DNA from: Acetobacter pomorum
GTDB taxonomy: Bacteria > Pseudomonadota > Alphaproteobacteria > Acetobacterales > Acetobacteraceae
Direction of reading: 5' to 3'
Length of the DNA: 64,000 nucleotides
NCBI RefSeq assembly: GCF_002738225.1
Contig: NZ_PEBQ01000135.1
Coordinates: 1-64,000, forward strand
Below the pieces are notes generated by a model. That model was given only the letters and a program-made list of their open reading frames with translations, was not told the origin of the DNA and did not search any database. Numbering within the stretch: the first letter of the stretch is position 1; the number at the start of each line of letters is the position of its first letter. Positions 33,174 through 42,107 of the stretch are shown here, piece by piece. A program made the position numbers and the translations under genes.

Positions 33174-33193
33174 ACATTTTTCCAGCCCATCAT

Positions 33194-33227
33194 GCCTGTG
33201 TGCTGCTTTTTCTCACCGAACACAGGC
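33194..33227. terminator. Weak stem between convergent genes
   Basis: GCCTGTGT and ACACAGGC pair perfectly over 8 bp with an 18-nt loop, in the 69-bp gap between the small membrane protein gene and the convergent SDR gene. It is a possible shared terminator without a clear T-run. Confidence 0.35.
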
Positions 33228-33242
33228 TTGAGGCATAAAAAA

Positions 33243-34043
33243 TTATTGCCGCTCTTTTTGGCTGACAACCAGACTGCGTAAAATACGTTCACGCACGCAT
33301 TGTGGAAGTAGACGTTCCAGAACCCGCAGCGCTTTAAAGGGCCATGGAAAGATGTAAACTTTTTTTCTTTGGCCAATGGCACGGATAATACGCCGCGCGG
33401 CGCTTTGGGCAGATACCAGAAAAGGGCGTGGTCCTTCCAGCCTGCGGCTCATGGGGGTGTCTATAAAGCCCGGTACAATCAGTGTCAGGCCCACTCCTTT
33501 GTCTTCCCACGCCAGACTTGCCGCGCGCGCAAAGAAATCCAGCCCACATTTGGAACTGCTATAAGCTGGAGAACAAGGAAGCTCGTAAAACCCTGCAACG
33601 GAACCAATAAGGGCAATATGCCCGCCTCCATTTGGAATCATGTTCTGTGCCGCTGCTGTGGCCAAGGCCACAGGTGTGGCATAATTCACCTGAGCAAGCT
33701 GCAAGACCTTGTTTGGGTCTTCCGTCATGCTCTCCAGAGGCTGTATGTCTGACAGGCCAGCACCAAGAATAACCAGATCTGGTTTATGGTTGGCATAATC
33801 CACTTCAAATGCTGCCAAAGCAGCTTCACCATCGCACAGGTCTATCTGGCGGGTAAAAACAACAGCGCCTCGTGCGCAGCAAGTGGTGGCAATTTCTGTA
33901 AGGCGTTGCGGGTTTCTTCCCCACAATATCAACGTACGGCCTGGGCGTGCATAGCGTTTGGCCAACTCCATGCCAATTCCACCAGTGGCGCCTGTAAGTA
34001 GAACAGAACGTGCAGTGTGTTTTCCGTTGGCAACAACTTTCAC
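33243..34043 (-). CDS. Short-chain dehydrogenase/reductase (SDR)
   Basis: 266 residues from a GTG at 34043, preceded by GGGAAAGGG. Classical SDR features are the nucleotide motif LLTGATGGIGMELA, an N-A-G-like LGAGL, catalytic Ser in IGSVAGF and YSSSK (Tyr and Lys). The C-terminal 40 residues are basic and hydrophobic (KVYIFPWPFKALRVLERLLPQ), which could bring it to the membrane. The substrate is unknown. Its divergent neighbour is a GNAT protein, and together they could act in lipid synthesis, for example reduction of a 3-keto-sphingoid base; this is inference. The longer frame to 34130 would overlap the neighbour's start. Confidence 0.8.
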   Translation of the reverse strand: MKVVANGKHTARSVLLTGATGGIGMELAKRYARPGRTLILWGRNPQRLTEIATTCCARGAVVFTRQIDLCDGEAALAAFEVDYANHKPDLVILGAGLSDIQPLESMTEDPNKVLQLAQVNYATPVALATAAAQNMIPNGGGHIALIGSVAGFYELPCSPAYSSSKCGLDFFARAASLAWEDKGVGLTLIVPGFIDTPMSRRLEGPRPFLVSAQSAARRIIRAIGQRKKVYIFPWPFKALRVLERLLPQCVRERILRSLVVSQKERQ

Positions 34044-34116
34044 ACTTTTCCCTTTCCCAATGTTGCGTAATAAGGCATCACCCACTGGCTTTTGGCTTTC
34101 ACACAACGGAGTGGCA

Positions 34117-35265
34117 ATGTCTTCCTCCACTCAGATTACGGTTACACCTGTTTCGGGTTCACGCCAGCTTTCTCTCTTTATAAAGCTCCCACGTCTGCTT
34201 TACGATGGCTTACCCAGTTACGTGCCTCCTTTAGATATGGAGCAGCGGGATATTTTTTCACCCACGCATGCTCCATTTTTTGAGCACGGATTTGCCTGTT
34301 ATTTCCTTGCATGGCGGAATGGAAAGCCCATTGGGCGTATATCTGCCCAGATAGACGCCTTGGCCCTTAAGCAGCCCGGCCCACGTACAGGCTTTTTTGG
34401 TGCGCTGGATACGCTAGATCCAGAATGTGTGGCACCCCTGCTTGAAGCCGCCACACAATGGCTGAAGGTGCGTAAAATTGAGCGCATACGTGGCCCGTGG
34501 ACACTGAACAGTAACGGTGAATCCGGCATTATGGTGGAGGGTCAGGAAGAACCTCCCATGATTGGCATACCATGGCACCCCAAAATTTTGGGTCCTGCGG
34601 TTGAGGCTGCCGGGTTTAAACGGGCGGTAGATCTGCTGTCTTACCGGATGGAAACAAGCCTTTCTGCAGAGCGTGCCAACCAGATACCCGCCAATATTCG
34701 GCAACGTCTGGGGGCTATTACCATGCGAGGTCTGCGCATGGACAAGGTCAATGAAGATGCCGAGATCCTGCGCGAGATCTATAATGATGCATGGGCAGAT
34801 ACATGGGGCAATATTCCCCTTACGCAGGATGAAGTCAAAAGTCTGCTTAAAGCACTTAAGCCGATCTTGCGGCCTGAACAGTATGTGCTGGCAGAGGTGA
34901 GCGGAGAACCGGCAGCCATTGCCTTGGTTATTCCCAACATGTTCGATATCAGTGGAGATCTGGGTGGCGCGCCCTCTCCGCTCGGCTGGCTTAAGCTGGC
35001 CTCACGCGTGGTGAGCCATGATTTCCGCTCAGCACGTGTTGTGCTGCTGGGGGTGCGCAAGAAATATCTGGGCACCGCCCTGCGCGCCATGCTTCCGGCT
35101 CTGATTATTGATGAACTGATGAAGCGCGGCCACGTGCTGCCGTATCGCAGTATTGAGCTTGGCTGGGTGTTGGAAACGCACGAAGGGCTGCGCAAGCTGA
35201 TAGAGCGCATTTCCCCCAAGCCATACAAACGGCACCGTATGTATGAAAAAGTGCTTACGGAATAA
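34117..35265 (+). CDS. GNAT-family N-acyltransferase, possible bacterial ceramide synthase type
   Basis: 382 residues from the ATG at 34117, with GGAG seven bases upstream. The frame is open further upstream but that part overlaps the divergent SDR. The fold is GNAT-like in two halves: FARWRNGKPIGRISAQID-type strands near residue 80 (here YFLAWRNGKPIGRISAQID) and a C-terminal half ending SIELGWVLETHEGLRKLIERI. Proteins of this kind are often annotated 'dATP pyrophosphohydrolase' or acetyltransferase. I believe the Caulobacter ceramide synthase belongs to this family, but that is from memory. Acetic acid bacteria do make dihydroceramides. Confidence 0.7.
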   Translation: MSSSTQITVTPVSGSRQLSLFIKLPRLLYDGLPSYVPPLDMEQRDIFSPTHAPFFEHGFACYFLAWRNGKPIGRISAQIDALALKQPGPRTGFFGALDTLDPECVAPLLEAATQWLKVRKIERIRGPWTLNSNGESGIMVEGQEEPPMIGIPWHPKILGPAVEAAGFKRAVDLLSYRMETSLSAERANQIPANIRQRLGAITMRGLRMDKVNEDAEILREIYNDAWADTWGNIPLTQDEVKSLLKALKPILRPEQYVLAEVSGEPAAIALVIPNMFDISGDLGGAPSPLGWLKLASRVVSHDFRSARVVLLGVRKKYLGTALRAMLPALIIDELMKRGHVLPYRSIELGWVLETHEGLRKLIERISPKPYKRHRMYEKVLTE

Positions 35266-35291
35266 AATGCACGTTCTTACAGGTGGAGGAC

Positions 35292-36281
35292 CTAAAGGTG
35301 GCTCCACCCGTGGGAACGGAATTGCAGTTTCTGGCCTGACTGGTCCAGAACAGTTACCCCTGTGGGGCCCTGTGTAAATTGCCCGATGCGCGTGACCTTA
35401 ACGGGGCCACATAGTGTGTCCAGCATACCTTGGTTAAGCAATGTTGCTTCGTGCTGGGGTGGCACGGCAAATAATATTTCGTAATCATCACCACCGGTCA
35501 GGCAGGTTTCCAACCATTCTGATCCAGCTTGATGCGCGGCATCCGAGAGAGGCACAGAATCTGCATGAATTGTAACATGCAGCGTATTTTCCCGCGCAAG
35601 GTGCCCTGCATCCTGTAACAGGCCGTCTGAAATATCCATGGCAGCGGAAGCAAGGCCGTATAAGGGCAAGCCAACACGGGGTTGAGGCAAGCGGTAACGC
35701 TCCGCCAGATATCCGGATGGATCTGGTATTTCAGCTTTCAGTGCATGCAAGCCTAATGCACCATCACCAATAGTGCCGGTTACCCACAATCCATCGCCCG
35801 CCTGTACGCCTTGTCGACGAATGGCATGCCCCGGCAGAACGGAGCCAAGAATGGTAAGCGATAACACCAGCGGCCCCCGCGTGGAGGTTGTATCTCCCCC
35901 TAAAAGCTGGAGACCAAAGCGCTCCTGATCTGCTTTTAACCCTTTACAGAACTGCGCCACCCAATGCTCGGTAATATGGGGCGGGCGCGCAAATGTCAGC
36001 AGCCAGCCTTCAGGACGGCTGCCCATGGCGGCCAGATCCGACAAATTGCAACGCAGCAACTTACGGCCCACAGTTTCTGGCGGATCATCTGGTAAAAAGT
36101 GGACATTTTCCACCATACCATCCGCTGCAATTACCAGTTCCCGCCCTTCTGGCGGTGTAAAAACAGCGGCGTCATCTCTCAAACCAAGAGCAGCGGTCCC
36201 TGCCAGAGCAGAAAAATGTTGCCGTATAAACGCAAATTCCTGTGGCAGGTCAGTCTGGCTGTTGGGTTTGTTCTGTATCAT
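35292..36281 (-). CDS. thiL: Thiamine-monophosphate kinase
   Basis: Phosphorylates thiamine monophosphate to thiamine diphosphate, the cofactor of the PDH E1 encoded at the left edge. It has 329 residues from the ATG at 36281. The PurM-like ATP-binding features are GLRDDAAVF, VIAADGMVENVHF, LGGDTTSTRGPLVLSLTILG and DISDGLLQDAGHLA. It overlaps the end of nusB by 32 bp. nrdR-nusB-thiL is a familiar bacterial order. No TPP riboswitch is seen upstream. Confidence 0.94.
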   Translation of the reverse strand: MIQNKPNSQTDLPQEFAFIRQHFSALAGTAALGLRDDAAVFTPPEGRELVIAADGMVENVHFLPDDPPETVGRKLLRCNLSDLAAMGSRPEGWLLTFARPPHITEHWVAQFCKGLKADQERFGLQLLGGDTTSTRGPLVLSLTILGSVLPGHAIRRQGVQAGDGLWVTGTIGDGALGLHALKAEIPDPSGYLAERYRLPQPRVGLPLYGLASAAMDISDGLLQDAGHLARENTLHVTIHADSVPLSDAAHQAGSEWLETCLTGGDDYEILFAVPPQHEATLLNQGMLDTLCGPVKVTRIGQFTQGPTGVTVLDQSGQKLQFRSHGWSHL

Positions 36282-36774
36282 GGGTCCGTTCCGCCGCCAG
36301 ACGTTTGAAGAGCGTATCCAATACGCCATTTACAAGGCGCGGTTCGTCACCAAAGAAGAATGCATGGGCAACATCCATGTATTCATTGATCAGCACGGGT
36401 GCCGGTGCATCGCCTTCTGTAGCCTCTGCTGCGGCAGCAAGGAGCAAAACGCGCAGAACAGGATCCAGACGTGTAATGGGCCATGTTTCAGGAAGGGTTT
36501 TTTCAATTTCCTGCGTAACCTGCGTGCGCAAAGATGTAACCAACCGCACGATATGGCAGAAAAGCTGCGTATCGGCTTCTGGAATACAGCCATCTTCATA
36601 GCCTGCGCCATCCAGCGTTGTGCCGAAGCGATGGACCAGAAACTGCTCAATAACGGCTTCTGGACGGTCTGCGTTCTGGTCAATCTGGAAAAGAGCCTGC
36701 ACGGCGGCAACACGTGCTGCTGTGCGGGGGCGCTGCGCCCCTTTTAAACGGGGTTCATCCTGTATTTCTGTCAT
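36250..36774 (-). CDS. nusB: Transcription antitermination protein NusB
   Basis: Binds boxA RNA with NusE for rRNA antitermination. It has 174 residues from the ATG at 36774, preceded by AGGAGGG. The helical NusB fold is marked by RTAARVAAVQALFQID at the start and PVLINEYMDVAHAFFFGDEPRLVNGVLDTLFKRLA near the end. The ends overlap thiL. ribH, often between nrdR and nusB, is absent. Confidence 0.94.
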   Translation of the reverse strand: MTEIQDEPRLKGAQRPRTAARVAAVQALFQIDQNADRPEAVIEQFLVHRFGTTLDGAGYEDGCIPEADTQLFCHIVRLVTSLRTQVTQEIEKTLPETWPITRLDPVLRVLLLAAAAEATEGDAPAPVLINEYMDVAHAFFFGDEPRLVNGVLDTLFKRLAAERTHDTEQTQQPD

Positions 36775-36839
36775 CCATCCCTCCTGCCCGACCAGCAACT
36801 TGCAAAGCCGGGTTTCATGGCGTTTTTCTGTTCCAAGGT

Positions 36840-37316
36840 CTAGTCTTTTTCGGGGGCTGGGGCGCTGCCGGTTTCCATAAGGGTCAGAATTTCTGAAAAA
36901 TCCTTGGCCTCTGTAAAGTCGCGATACACGCTTGCAAACCGCACATACCCAACGCCATCCACTTCCTTAAGGGCATCCATTGCCAGCTCACCAATGCGGG
37001 TGGATGTTACCTCTGTATCCCCATTTCCTTCCAGTTGGCGTACAATGCCCGTTACGATCTGCTCGATCTGCTCTTCAGAAACAGGGCGTTTACGCAGGGC
37101 AATGCGAATGGAGCGGGCAATTTTTTCCCGATCAAAGAGGGCACGTCTGCCATCATTCTTCACAACAACCAGTTCACGCAGTTGCACACGTTCTACTGTG
37201 GTAAAACGCTGCCCACAGGACAGGCACGCACGCCGCCGCCGAATGGCCAGCCCTTCCTCATTGGGGCGACTGTCCTTGACCTGACTATCCGGGTTCCCGC
37301 AAAAAGGACAACGCAT
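36840..37316 (-). CDS. nrdR: Transcriptional repressor NrdR
   Basis: Zinc-ribbon and ATP-cone repressor of ribonucleotide reductase genes. It has 158 residues: Cys3, Cys6, Cys31 and Cys34 form the N-terminal ribbon ([18 protein letters not shown] ... [11 protein letters not shown]), followed by an ATP-cone domain ([20 protein letters not shown]). Family length is about 150-160. It is first in nrdR-nusB-thiL. Confidence 0.97.
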   Translation of the reverse strand: MRCPFCGNPDSQVKDSRPNEEGLAIRRRRACLSCGQRFTTVERVQLRELVVVKNDGRRALFDREKIARSIRIALRKRPVSEEQIEQIVTGIVRQLEGNGDTEVTSTRIGELAMDALKEVDGVGYVRFASVYRDFTEAKDFSEILTLMETGSAPAPEKD

Positions 37317-37454
37317 GGTGGTATCAACCTTCCCTCAGGCGCATTTCTGGCTGGCGTTTTCTGTTGTTAAAAGAGCGCTTATGTAAAGGCACCACTTATT
37401 TCTTTTGGGCCGTTTCGTCCATACCATGTGGCGGCTCTTCTGGATGGAGAAATT

Positions 37455-37973
37455 ATGAAACGCAGCCATTTTGCTGTTCTGTTCTGTGCAGCTCTTTCTT
37501 GCTCAGCCTATGCTATACCGCAGGCGTGGGCCGATAATCAGCCCCCTTTGCCTGTGTTGCCGGAACAGACAGACGCTCAAAAAGATATTACCATATTTAA
37601 CACATCTTTACACCTTGCCCCGCCCGGAGAGCCCGCAACAGTTTACTTTGCCCTCTCCAATTCCAGTGAGACAGCGCACCTGCTGACAGGTGTAAGCTCC
37701 CCTGTCTGCCAAAAGCTTATGGGCCACCATGCTGATCAGGAAAGTACGCCCGGTACCCGCGTGCTGTTTACCCATCTGGCCCTGCCCGGCAATTCTACGC
37801 TGGTGTTTCCGCCTGGTGGCTATCACCTGCTTTGCTTTGGCCTTTCCAGCAACGTACAGCCCAACCAGACCGTGCAGTTTACATTTACATTTATGGGTGG
37901 GTCTTCAAAAACAGTATCTGTTCCCGTTATGGGCGCGGGCACGGATGCAGAAAGTGACCATCAGCCAGACTGA
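37455..37973 (+). CDS. Periplasmic PCu(A)C-like (copper chaperone family) protein, ligands degenerate
   Basis: 172 residues from the ATG at 37455 (GGAGAAATT upstream), with a signal peptide cleaved near AQAWA-type residues 26-27 (QAWADN). The cupredoxin-like body has the PCu(A)C pattern: a paired strand TVYFALSNSSETAHLLTGVSSP, an acidic/His segment MGHHADQES, LPGNSTLVFPPGGYHLLCFGLSS, and a final strand FTFMGGSSKTVSVPV. In true PCu(A)C the GGYH is followed by an M ligand (HLM); here it is HLL, and the first H-M pair is also unclear. Copper binding to cytochrome oxidase is therefore uncertain. Confidence 0.65.
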   Translation: MKRSHFAVLFCAALSCSAYAIPQAWADNQPPLPVLPEQTDAQKDITIFNTSLHLAPPGEPATVYFALSNSSETAHLLTGVSSPVCQKLMGHHADQESTPGTRVLFTHLALPGNSTLVFPPGGYHLLCFGLSSNVQPNQTVQFTFTFMGGSSKTVSVPVMGAGTDAESDHQPD

Positions 37974-37999
37974 TGTATATTTTCGTAGCACAAAAAATG

Positions 38000-38027
38000 C
38001 TCTGGCAGGAAAAATGCCCTGCCAGAG
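38000..38027 (-). terminator. Rho-independent terminator of glpK
   Basis: CTCTGGCAGG and CCTGCCAGAG form a perfect 10-bp stem with an 8-nt loop. On the minus strand it is followed by CATTTTTTG. It sits just after the glpK stop and probably also slows transcription from the convergent plus-strand gene. Confidence 0.9.
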
Positions 38028-38036
38028 ATGACAGGC

Positions 38037-39536
38037 TTAGTTGCCTGTATAGTTGCTAAGTGTGCGCTTAACGGCCTGATGCCAGCCAGCTATCATGGTG
38101 CGGCGCTGCTCATTGTCCATTTTGGGTTCAAACAGTGCGCCCCGTGCCCATTCGGAAGCAACGGTCTGTTCACTATCCCACACACCGGTTGCAATGCCTG
38201 CCAGAAAGCCAGCGCCCAAAGCCGTGGTTTCCACATTCCGCGGGCGCTCAACCTTGGCCTGCAGCATGTCTGCAAGAAACTGGCAATACCAGTCATTGGC
38301 AGACATGCCGCCATCTACACGAATGCTGTCTGTGGTGCCGCCACCATCCTGCATCATGGCCGTTACCAGATCGAGCGTCTGATACGCCACGGATTCCAAA
38401 GCCGCACGGGCAATATGTGCAGCGCTTGAATCCAGCGTAAGCCCACAGATCAGCCCGCGTGCGTCCGGGTCCCAATGCGGGGCGCCCAAGCCCACAAAGC
38501 CCGGCACCATATAAACACCGTGGCTATCTGGCACGCGCGTGGCCATATCATCCGTCTGGGAGGCATGAGTGATCAGGTGCAACCCATCACGCAGCCATTT
38601 AATAGCCGCTCCAGCAACAAAAATGGAGCCTTCCAGCGCGTAGGTTGTTTTGCCATTGATACGGTAGGCAATGGTGGTGAGCATGCGGTTGCGTGATGTT
38701 ACGGGTTTATCCCCCGTGTTCAGCAGCAAAAAGCAACCTGTGCCATAGGTGGCCTTGGCCATGCCGGGTGTAAAGCACGCCTGCCCAACCATAGCGGCCT
38801 GCTGGTCTCCCGCAATGCCGGCAATAGGAATGGACCGACCGAGCAGTTCGGGGTCAGTTTCACCATAAATGCAGCTGCTATCCTTCACTTCTGGCAGCAA
38901 TGCCGCAGGTACACGGAAAAGACGCAGAAGGTCTTCATCCCACTGTTGGCGATGGATATCAAACAGCATGGTGCGGGCTGCGTTGGTCACATCTGTTGCA
39001 TGCACCTTGCCGCCAGTCAGCCGCCAGAGAATGAAGGAATCAATAGTGCCAAAAGCCAGCTCGCCTTTTTCTGCACGGGCACGTGCCTGCGGCACATTGT
39101 CCAACAGCCATGCCAGTTTGGTGGCAGAAAAATACGGATCCAGCAAAAGCCCGGTACGCTCACGCACCAGTGTTTCAGCACCTTCGTCACGCAGTTTCTG
39201 GCAGACATTTGCCGTGCGGCGGTCCTGCCAGACAATGGCGCGGTGGATGGGTTTGCCAGTTGCGCGTTCCCATACCACAATGGTTTCACGCTGGTTGGTA
39301 ATGCCAATGCCCGCCACTCTGTCTGCTGCGCCAGATTTTTCCAGTGCAGCCCGTGCGGTGCTGATAACATCATTCCAGATATCTTCGGGGCAATGTTCTA
39401 CCCAGCCTGCCTTGGGGTAATGCTGGGGAAACTCCTCTCTGGCGGCGGCGAGTTCCTGCGCATTACGATCAAAGACAATGCTGCGTGTTGATGTCGTTCC
39501 CTGATCAATCGCCAGGACACAGTCTTGCTTGCTCAT
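38037..39536 (-). CDS. glpK: Glycerol kinase
   Basis: Phosphorylates glycerol to sn-glycerol 3-phosphate. It has 499 residues. FGGY motifs are visible: [15 protein letters not shown] at the N-terminus, [36 protein letters not shown], and the C-terminal [20 protein letters not shown]. It is last in glpD-glpF-glpK, 28 bp after glpF, and closed by its own terminator. Confidence 0.97.
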   Translation of the reverse strand: MSKQDCVLAIDQGTTSTRSIVFDRNAQELAAAREEFPQHYPKAGWVEHCPEDIWNDVISTARAALEKSGAADRVAGIGITNQRETIVVWERATGKPIHRAIVWQDRRTANVCQKLRDEGAETLVRERTGLLLDPYFSATKLAWLLDNVPQARARAEKGELAFGTIDSFILWRLTGGKVHATDVTNAARTMLFDIHRQQWDEDLLRLFRVPAALLPEVKDSSCIYGETDPELLGRSIPIAGIAGDQQAAMVGQACFTPGMAKATYGTGCFLLLNTGDKPVTSRNRMLTTIAYRINGKTTYALEGSIFVAGAAIKWLRDGLHLITHASQTDDMATRVPDSHGVYMVPGFVGLGAPHWDPDARGLICGLTLDSSAAHIARAALESVAYQTLDLVTAMMQDGGGTTDSIRVDGGMSANDWYCQFLADMLQAKVERPRNVETTALGAGFLAGIATGVWDSEQTVASEWARGALFEPKMDNEQRRTMIAGWHQAVKRTLSNYTGN

Positions 39537-39564
39537 TAAGGAGTATTCCTTCTGCGTGTTGCGG

Positions 39565-40383
39565 TCAGTCTGCCGCCGTCGTGGTCACCCTGGCCCGTGC
39601 GGGCATAAATGGGCGGAGAAGTGTCTGGTAAAGCGTGGCACCTATCAACCCGCCCGCCATGGGGCCAGCAATAGGCATCCACCAATAATTGCCGGGGGAA
39701 GGAAACGCGGCACGTCCCCATCCTGCAACAAAACAGAAAATGCGCGGCCCAAGATCACGCGCAGGGTTAAGGGCCCAGCCTTCCAGATAACCGGAAGAAG
39801 CCCCCAAGATGGCAACCAGCAGGCCAATAAACAGCGCGCCAGAATTGGCCTGCGGGGCCACGGTATTGTATTCACAGGTAATGGCGAAGATACCCAGCAC
39901 CAGAATGGCGGTGAGAATAACCTCGTTCATCATGGCATGAAGCGGAGTTACAAAATCGCCGGGATGGGTAAAGAAAACGCCAGAAGCTGCGCCGTCATTC
40001 ACCCAGTCCAGATGATTGGCCAGCGCGTAATGCTGGATAACAGAGCCGTACATGGCATACACAAGTGCTGCACCCAAAAAACCGCCAGCAATTTGTGCCG
40101 CCCAGTAAGGCAGAACCTTTTTCCATGAAAAACCACGGTAGCATGCCAAAGCCAGTGTAACTGCCGGGTTGGCATGCGTGCCAGATACAGAGCCCGTAAC
40201 ATAGATGGCCAGCGTAACCGCCAGCCCCCATGTAATGGCAACACCCCAGTAAGCCTGCTTGAAAGGGCTTGGGTCATACAGTGAGTACATTGCTGCCACT
40301 GAATCCCCAATTGTCACAATAATGATAACAGCCAGGCATTCGGCTATCATTTCACCCAGCAGGGCTTTTCCTGTTTTTTCCAT
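39565..40383 (-). CDS. glpF: Glycerol uptake facilitator (aquaglyceroporin)
   Basis: Six-helix channel for glycerol. It has 272 residues from the ATG at 40383, with GAGGAAGG upstream; an ATG four codons earlier is possible. The two NPA boxes are [12 protein letters not shown] (about residue 72) and [13 protein letters not shown] (about 210). The Arg of the selectivity filter follows the second NPA, as in GlpF. The gene lies between glpD and glpK. Confidence 0.96.
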   Translation of the reverse strand: MEKTGKALLGEMIAECLAVIIIVTIGDSVAAMYSLYDPSPFKQAYWGVAITWGLAVTLAIYVTGSVSGTHANPAVTLALACYRGFSWKKVLPYWAAQIAGGFLGAALVYAMYGSVIQHYALANHLDWVNDGAASGVFFTHPGDFVTPLHAMMNEVILTAILVLGIFAITCEYNTVAPQANSGALFIGLLVAILGASSGYLEGWALNPARDLGPRIFCFVAGWGRAAFPSPGNYWWMPIAGPMAGGLIGATLYQTLLRPFMPARARVTTTAAD

Positions 40384-40446
40384 GACCTTCCTCATTATTA
40401 TTTTTCTTGTTGGAAAGGACGTAATCTCTTCTATGGTTTTCAGATA

Positions 40447-41967
40447 TCAGGCAACTTTTTTCCCGATATAGGCATCAACCTTGGCTTTTTCTGCATCGCT
40501 CAAATGCAAGCCCAGTTTGCTGCGCCGCCACAGAACATCTTCCGCCGTGCGGGCCCACTCACGAGAAATCAGATAATCCACCTCGCGTGATGTCAGGTCT
40601 CCACCCAGCAGTTCGCCCATATCCTGCATACTATTGGCTTCACCAATAATTTCGTATGTGCGGCTGCCATAGTTACGCATCAGGCGCCATGCCAAGCCTT
40701 CAGGCAACCACTGTGCAGTGCGGCGCAGGCGTGCCAGCGCCTGATCAAACCCGCCATCACCCATATCCCCACCGGGCAGAACTTCCTGTGCTGTCCAGCT
40801 CTGGCCAGCTACTGCGGGCAAAACAGGCGCCAGTTTTTCCAGCGCGTGTTCGGCAAGTTTGCGGTAGGTGGTAATCTTGCCGCCAAAAATGGAAAGCAGC
40901 GGCGCACCGTCTTGCGTATCCAGATCCAGCACGTAATCACGTGTTACGGCAGATGCGTTGGCAGAGGCATCATCATACAGCGGACGCAGGCCAGCGTAGC
41001 TCCATACCACATCGCTTTCCTTCACCTGCACGTTCAGGTAGCGGTTGACGCTTTCACACAGGTAAGTCACTTCATCAGGCGCAATGTTCACTTTGCTTGG
41101 TTCCTGCTTCCACGGAATATCCGTGGTGCCAATCAGCGTGAACTTCTGTTCATATGGAATGGCAAACACAATGCGCTTATCCGGGTTCTGGAAGATGTAA
41201 GCCTGTGGGCCTTCATACACACGCGGCACAATAATATGGCTGCCCTTGACCAACCGAACGGATTTGGAATTGGGAATTTTCAGCGTATCGGCCAACAAGC
41301 GCGCAACCCATGGGCCCGCGGCGTTAACCAGCGCTTTGGCGCGCACGGTTGTGGTTTTGCCAGTTGCACGATCTTCCAGCGTGGCTTCCCACACGCCGTT
41401 GGCGCGGCTGGCAGCAATCAGGCGTGTGCGTGTGCGTATATCCGCGCCGCGTTCTGCGGCATCCATGGCGTTCAGCACTACAAGGCGGCTGTCCTGCACC
41501 CAACCATCGGAATACACAAAGCCCTTGGTGTATTCGGGCTTCAGCGCCGCGCCGGATGAATGCGTGCGAAAATCAATGCCGCGAGACTTCGGCAGCGTCA
41601 TGTTGGAAGCAAGGTGATCGTAAAGGAACAGCCCGGCCTTGAGCATCCATGCCGGGCGCACCAGCTTGGAGTGTGGCAGCACAAAGCGCAGCGGCCACAT
41701 AATATGAGGGGCCATTTTCAACAGGCGCTCACGTTCCATCAGGGCTTCACGCACCAAGCGGAATTCGTAGTATTCCAAGTAGCGCAGGCCGCCGTGGATC
41801 AGCTTTGTGCTGGATGAGGATGTGTAGCTGGCAAGGTCATCCTGCTCCACCAGCAGAACAGAGGCCCCACGGCCTACAGCATCTCGTGCGATGCCTGCGC
41901 CGTTTACCCCTCCTCCAACAATGAGCAGATCATAAATGCGGGCGGGAGATGCTGTAGGTGTGGTCAT
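40447..41967 (-). CDS. glpD: Aerobic glycerol-3-phosphate dehydrogenase (FAD)
   Basis: Membrane-associated flavoenzyme that oxidises glycerol 3-phosphate to dihydroxyacetone phosphate and reduces ubiquinone. It has 506 residues. The FAD motif is YDLLIVGGGVNGAGIARDAVGRGASVLLVEQ, followed by SSSSTKLIHGGLRYLE; a second motif ILSIFGGKITTYRKLAE (here LLSIFGGKITTYRKLAEHAL) lies around residue 365. It is the first gene of glpDFK. GlpR-like operators are in its 140-bp upstream region. Confidence 0.97.
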   Translation of the reverse strand: MTTPTASPARIYDLLIVGGGVNGAGIARDAVGRGASVLLVEQDDLASYTSSSSTKLIHGGLRYLEYYEFRLVREALMERERLLKMAPHIMWPLRFVLPHSKLVRPAWMLKAGLFLYDHLASNMTLPKSRGIDFRTHSSGAALKPEYTKGFVYSDGWVQDSRLVVLNAMDAAERGADIRTRTRLIAASRANGVWEATLEDRATGKTTTVRAKALVNAAGPWVARLLADTLKIPNSKSVRLVKGSHIIVPRVYEGPQAYIFQNPDKRIVFAIPYEQKFTLIGTTDIPWKQEPSKVNIAPDEVTYLCESVNRYLNVQVKESDVVWSYAGLRPLYDDASANASAVTRDYVLDLDTQDGAPLLSIFGGKITTYRKLAEHALEKLAPVLPAVAGQSWTAQEVLPGGDMGDGGFDQALARLRRTAQWLPEGLAWRLMRNYGSRTYEIIGEANSMQDMGELLGGDLTSREVDYLISREWARTAEDVLWRRSKLGLHLSDAEKAKVDAYIGKKVA

Positions 41968-42010
41968 GGTTTCTTCCGGTTTCGGTCAGAACGCAAACTT
42001 CAGTCTTTTA

Positions 42011-42022
42011 TTCGTATTCGAA
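42011..42022. promoter_or_regulatory. GlpR-like operator, glpD proximal
   Basis: TTCGTATTCGAA has the TTCG-N4-CGAA layout of the known GlpR operator core (E. coli consensus TTCGWTAWCGAA). It is 44 bp before the glpD start. The glpR gene ends just upstream of this interval. Confidence 0.65.
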
Positions 42023-42075
42023 AAGAAAACGCAAGAAGAATGGCGCCAATATGGCCAGATGGCGGTTTTTGACGT

Positions 42076-42101
42076 GTTTTCGTGCTTTCCTTTACGAAAA
42101 C
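42076..42101. promoter_or_regulatory. GlpR-like operator, glpD distal
   Basis: GTTTTCGT and ACGAAAAC form a perfect 8-bp inverted repeat with a 10-bp spacer. Within it TTTCC-TTTA-CGAAA (42086-42099) matches the N4-spaced GlpR core with one mismatch. Together with the proximal site it suggests two repressor dimers on the glpD promoter. Confidence 0.55.
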
Positions 42102-42107
42102 GATGCA

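Noticed and set aside
35266..37427. TPP riboswitch linked to thiL
   Set aside because: No CUGAGA or thi-box core found near thiL or upstream of nrdR.
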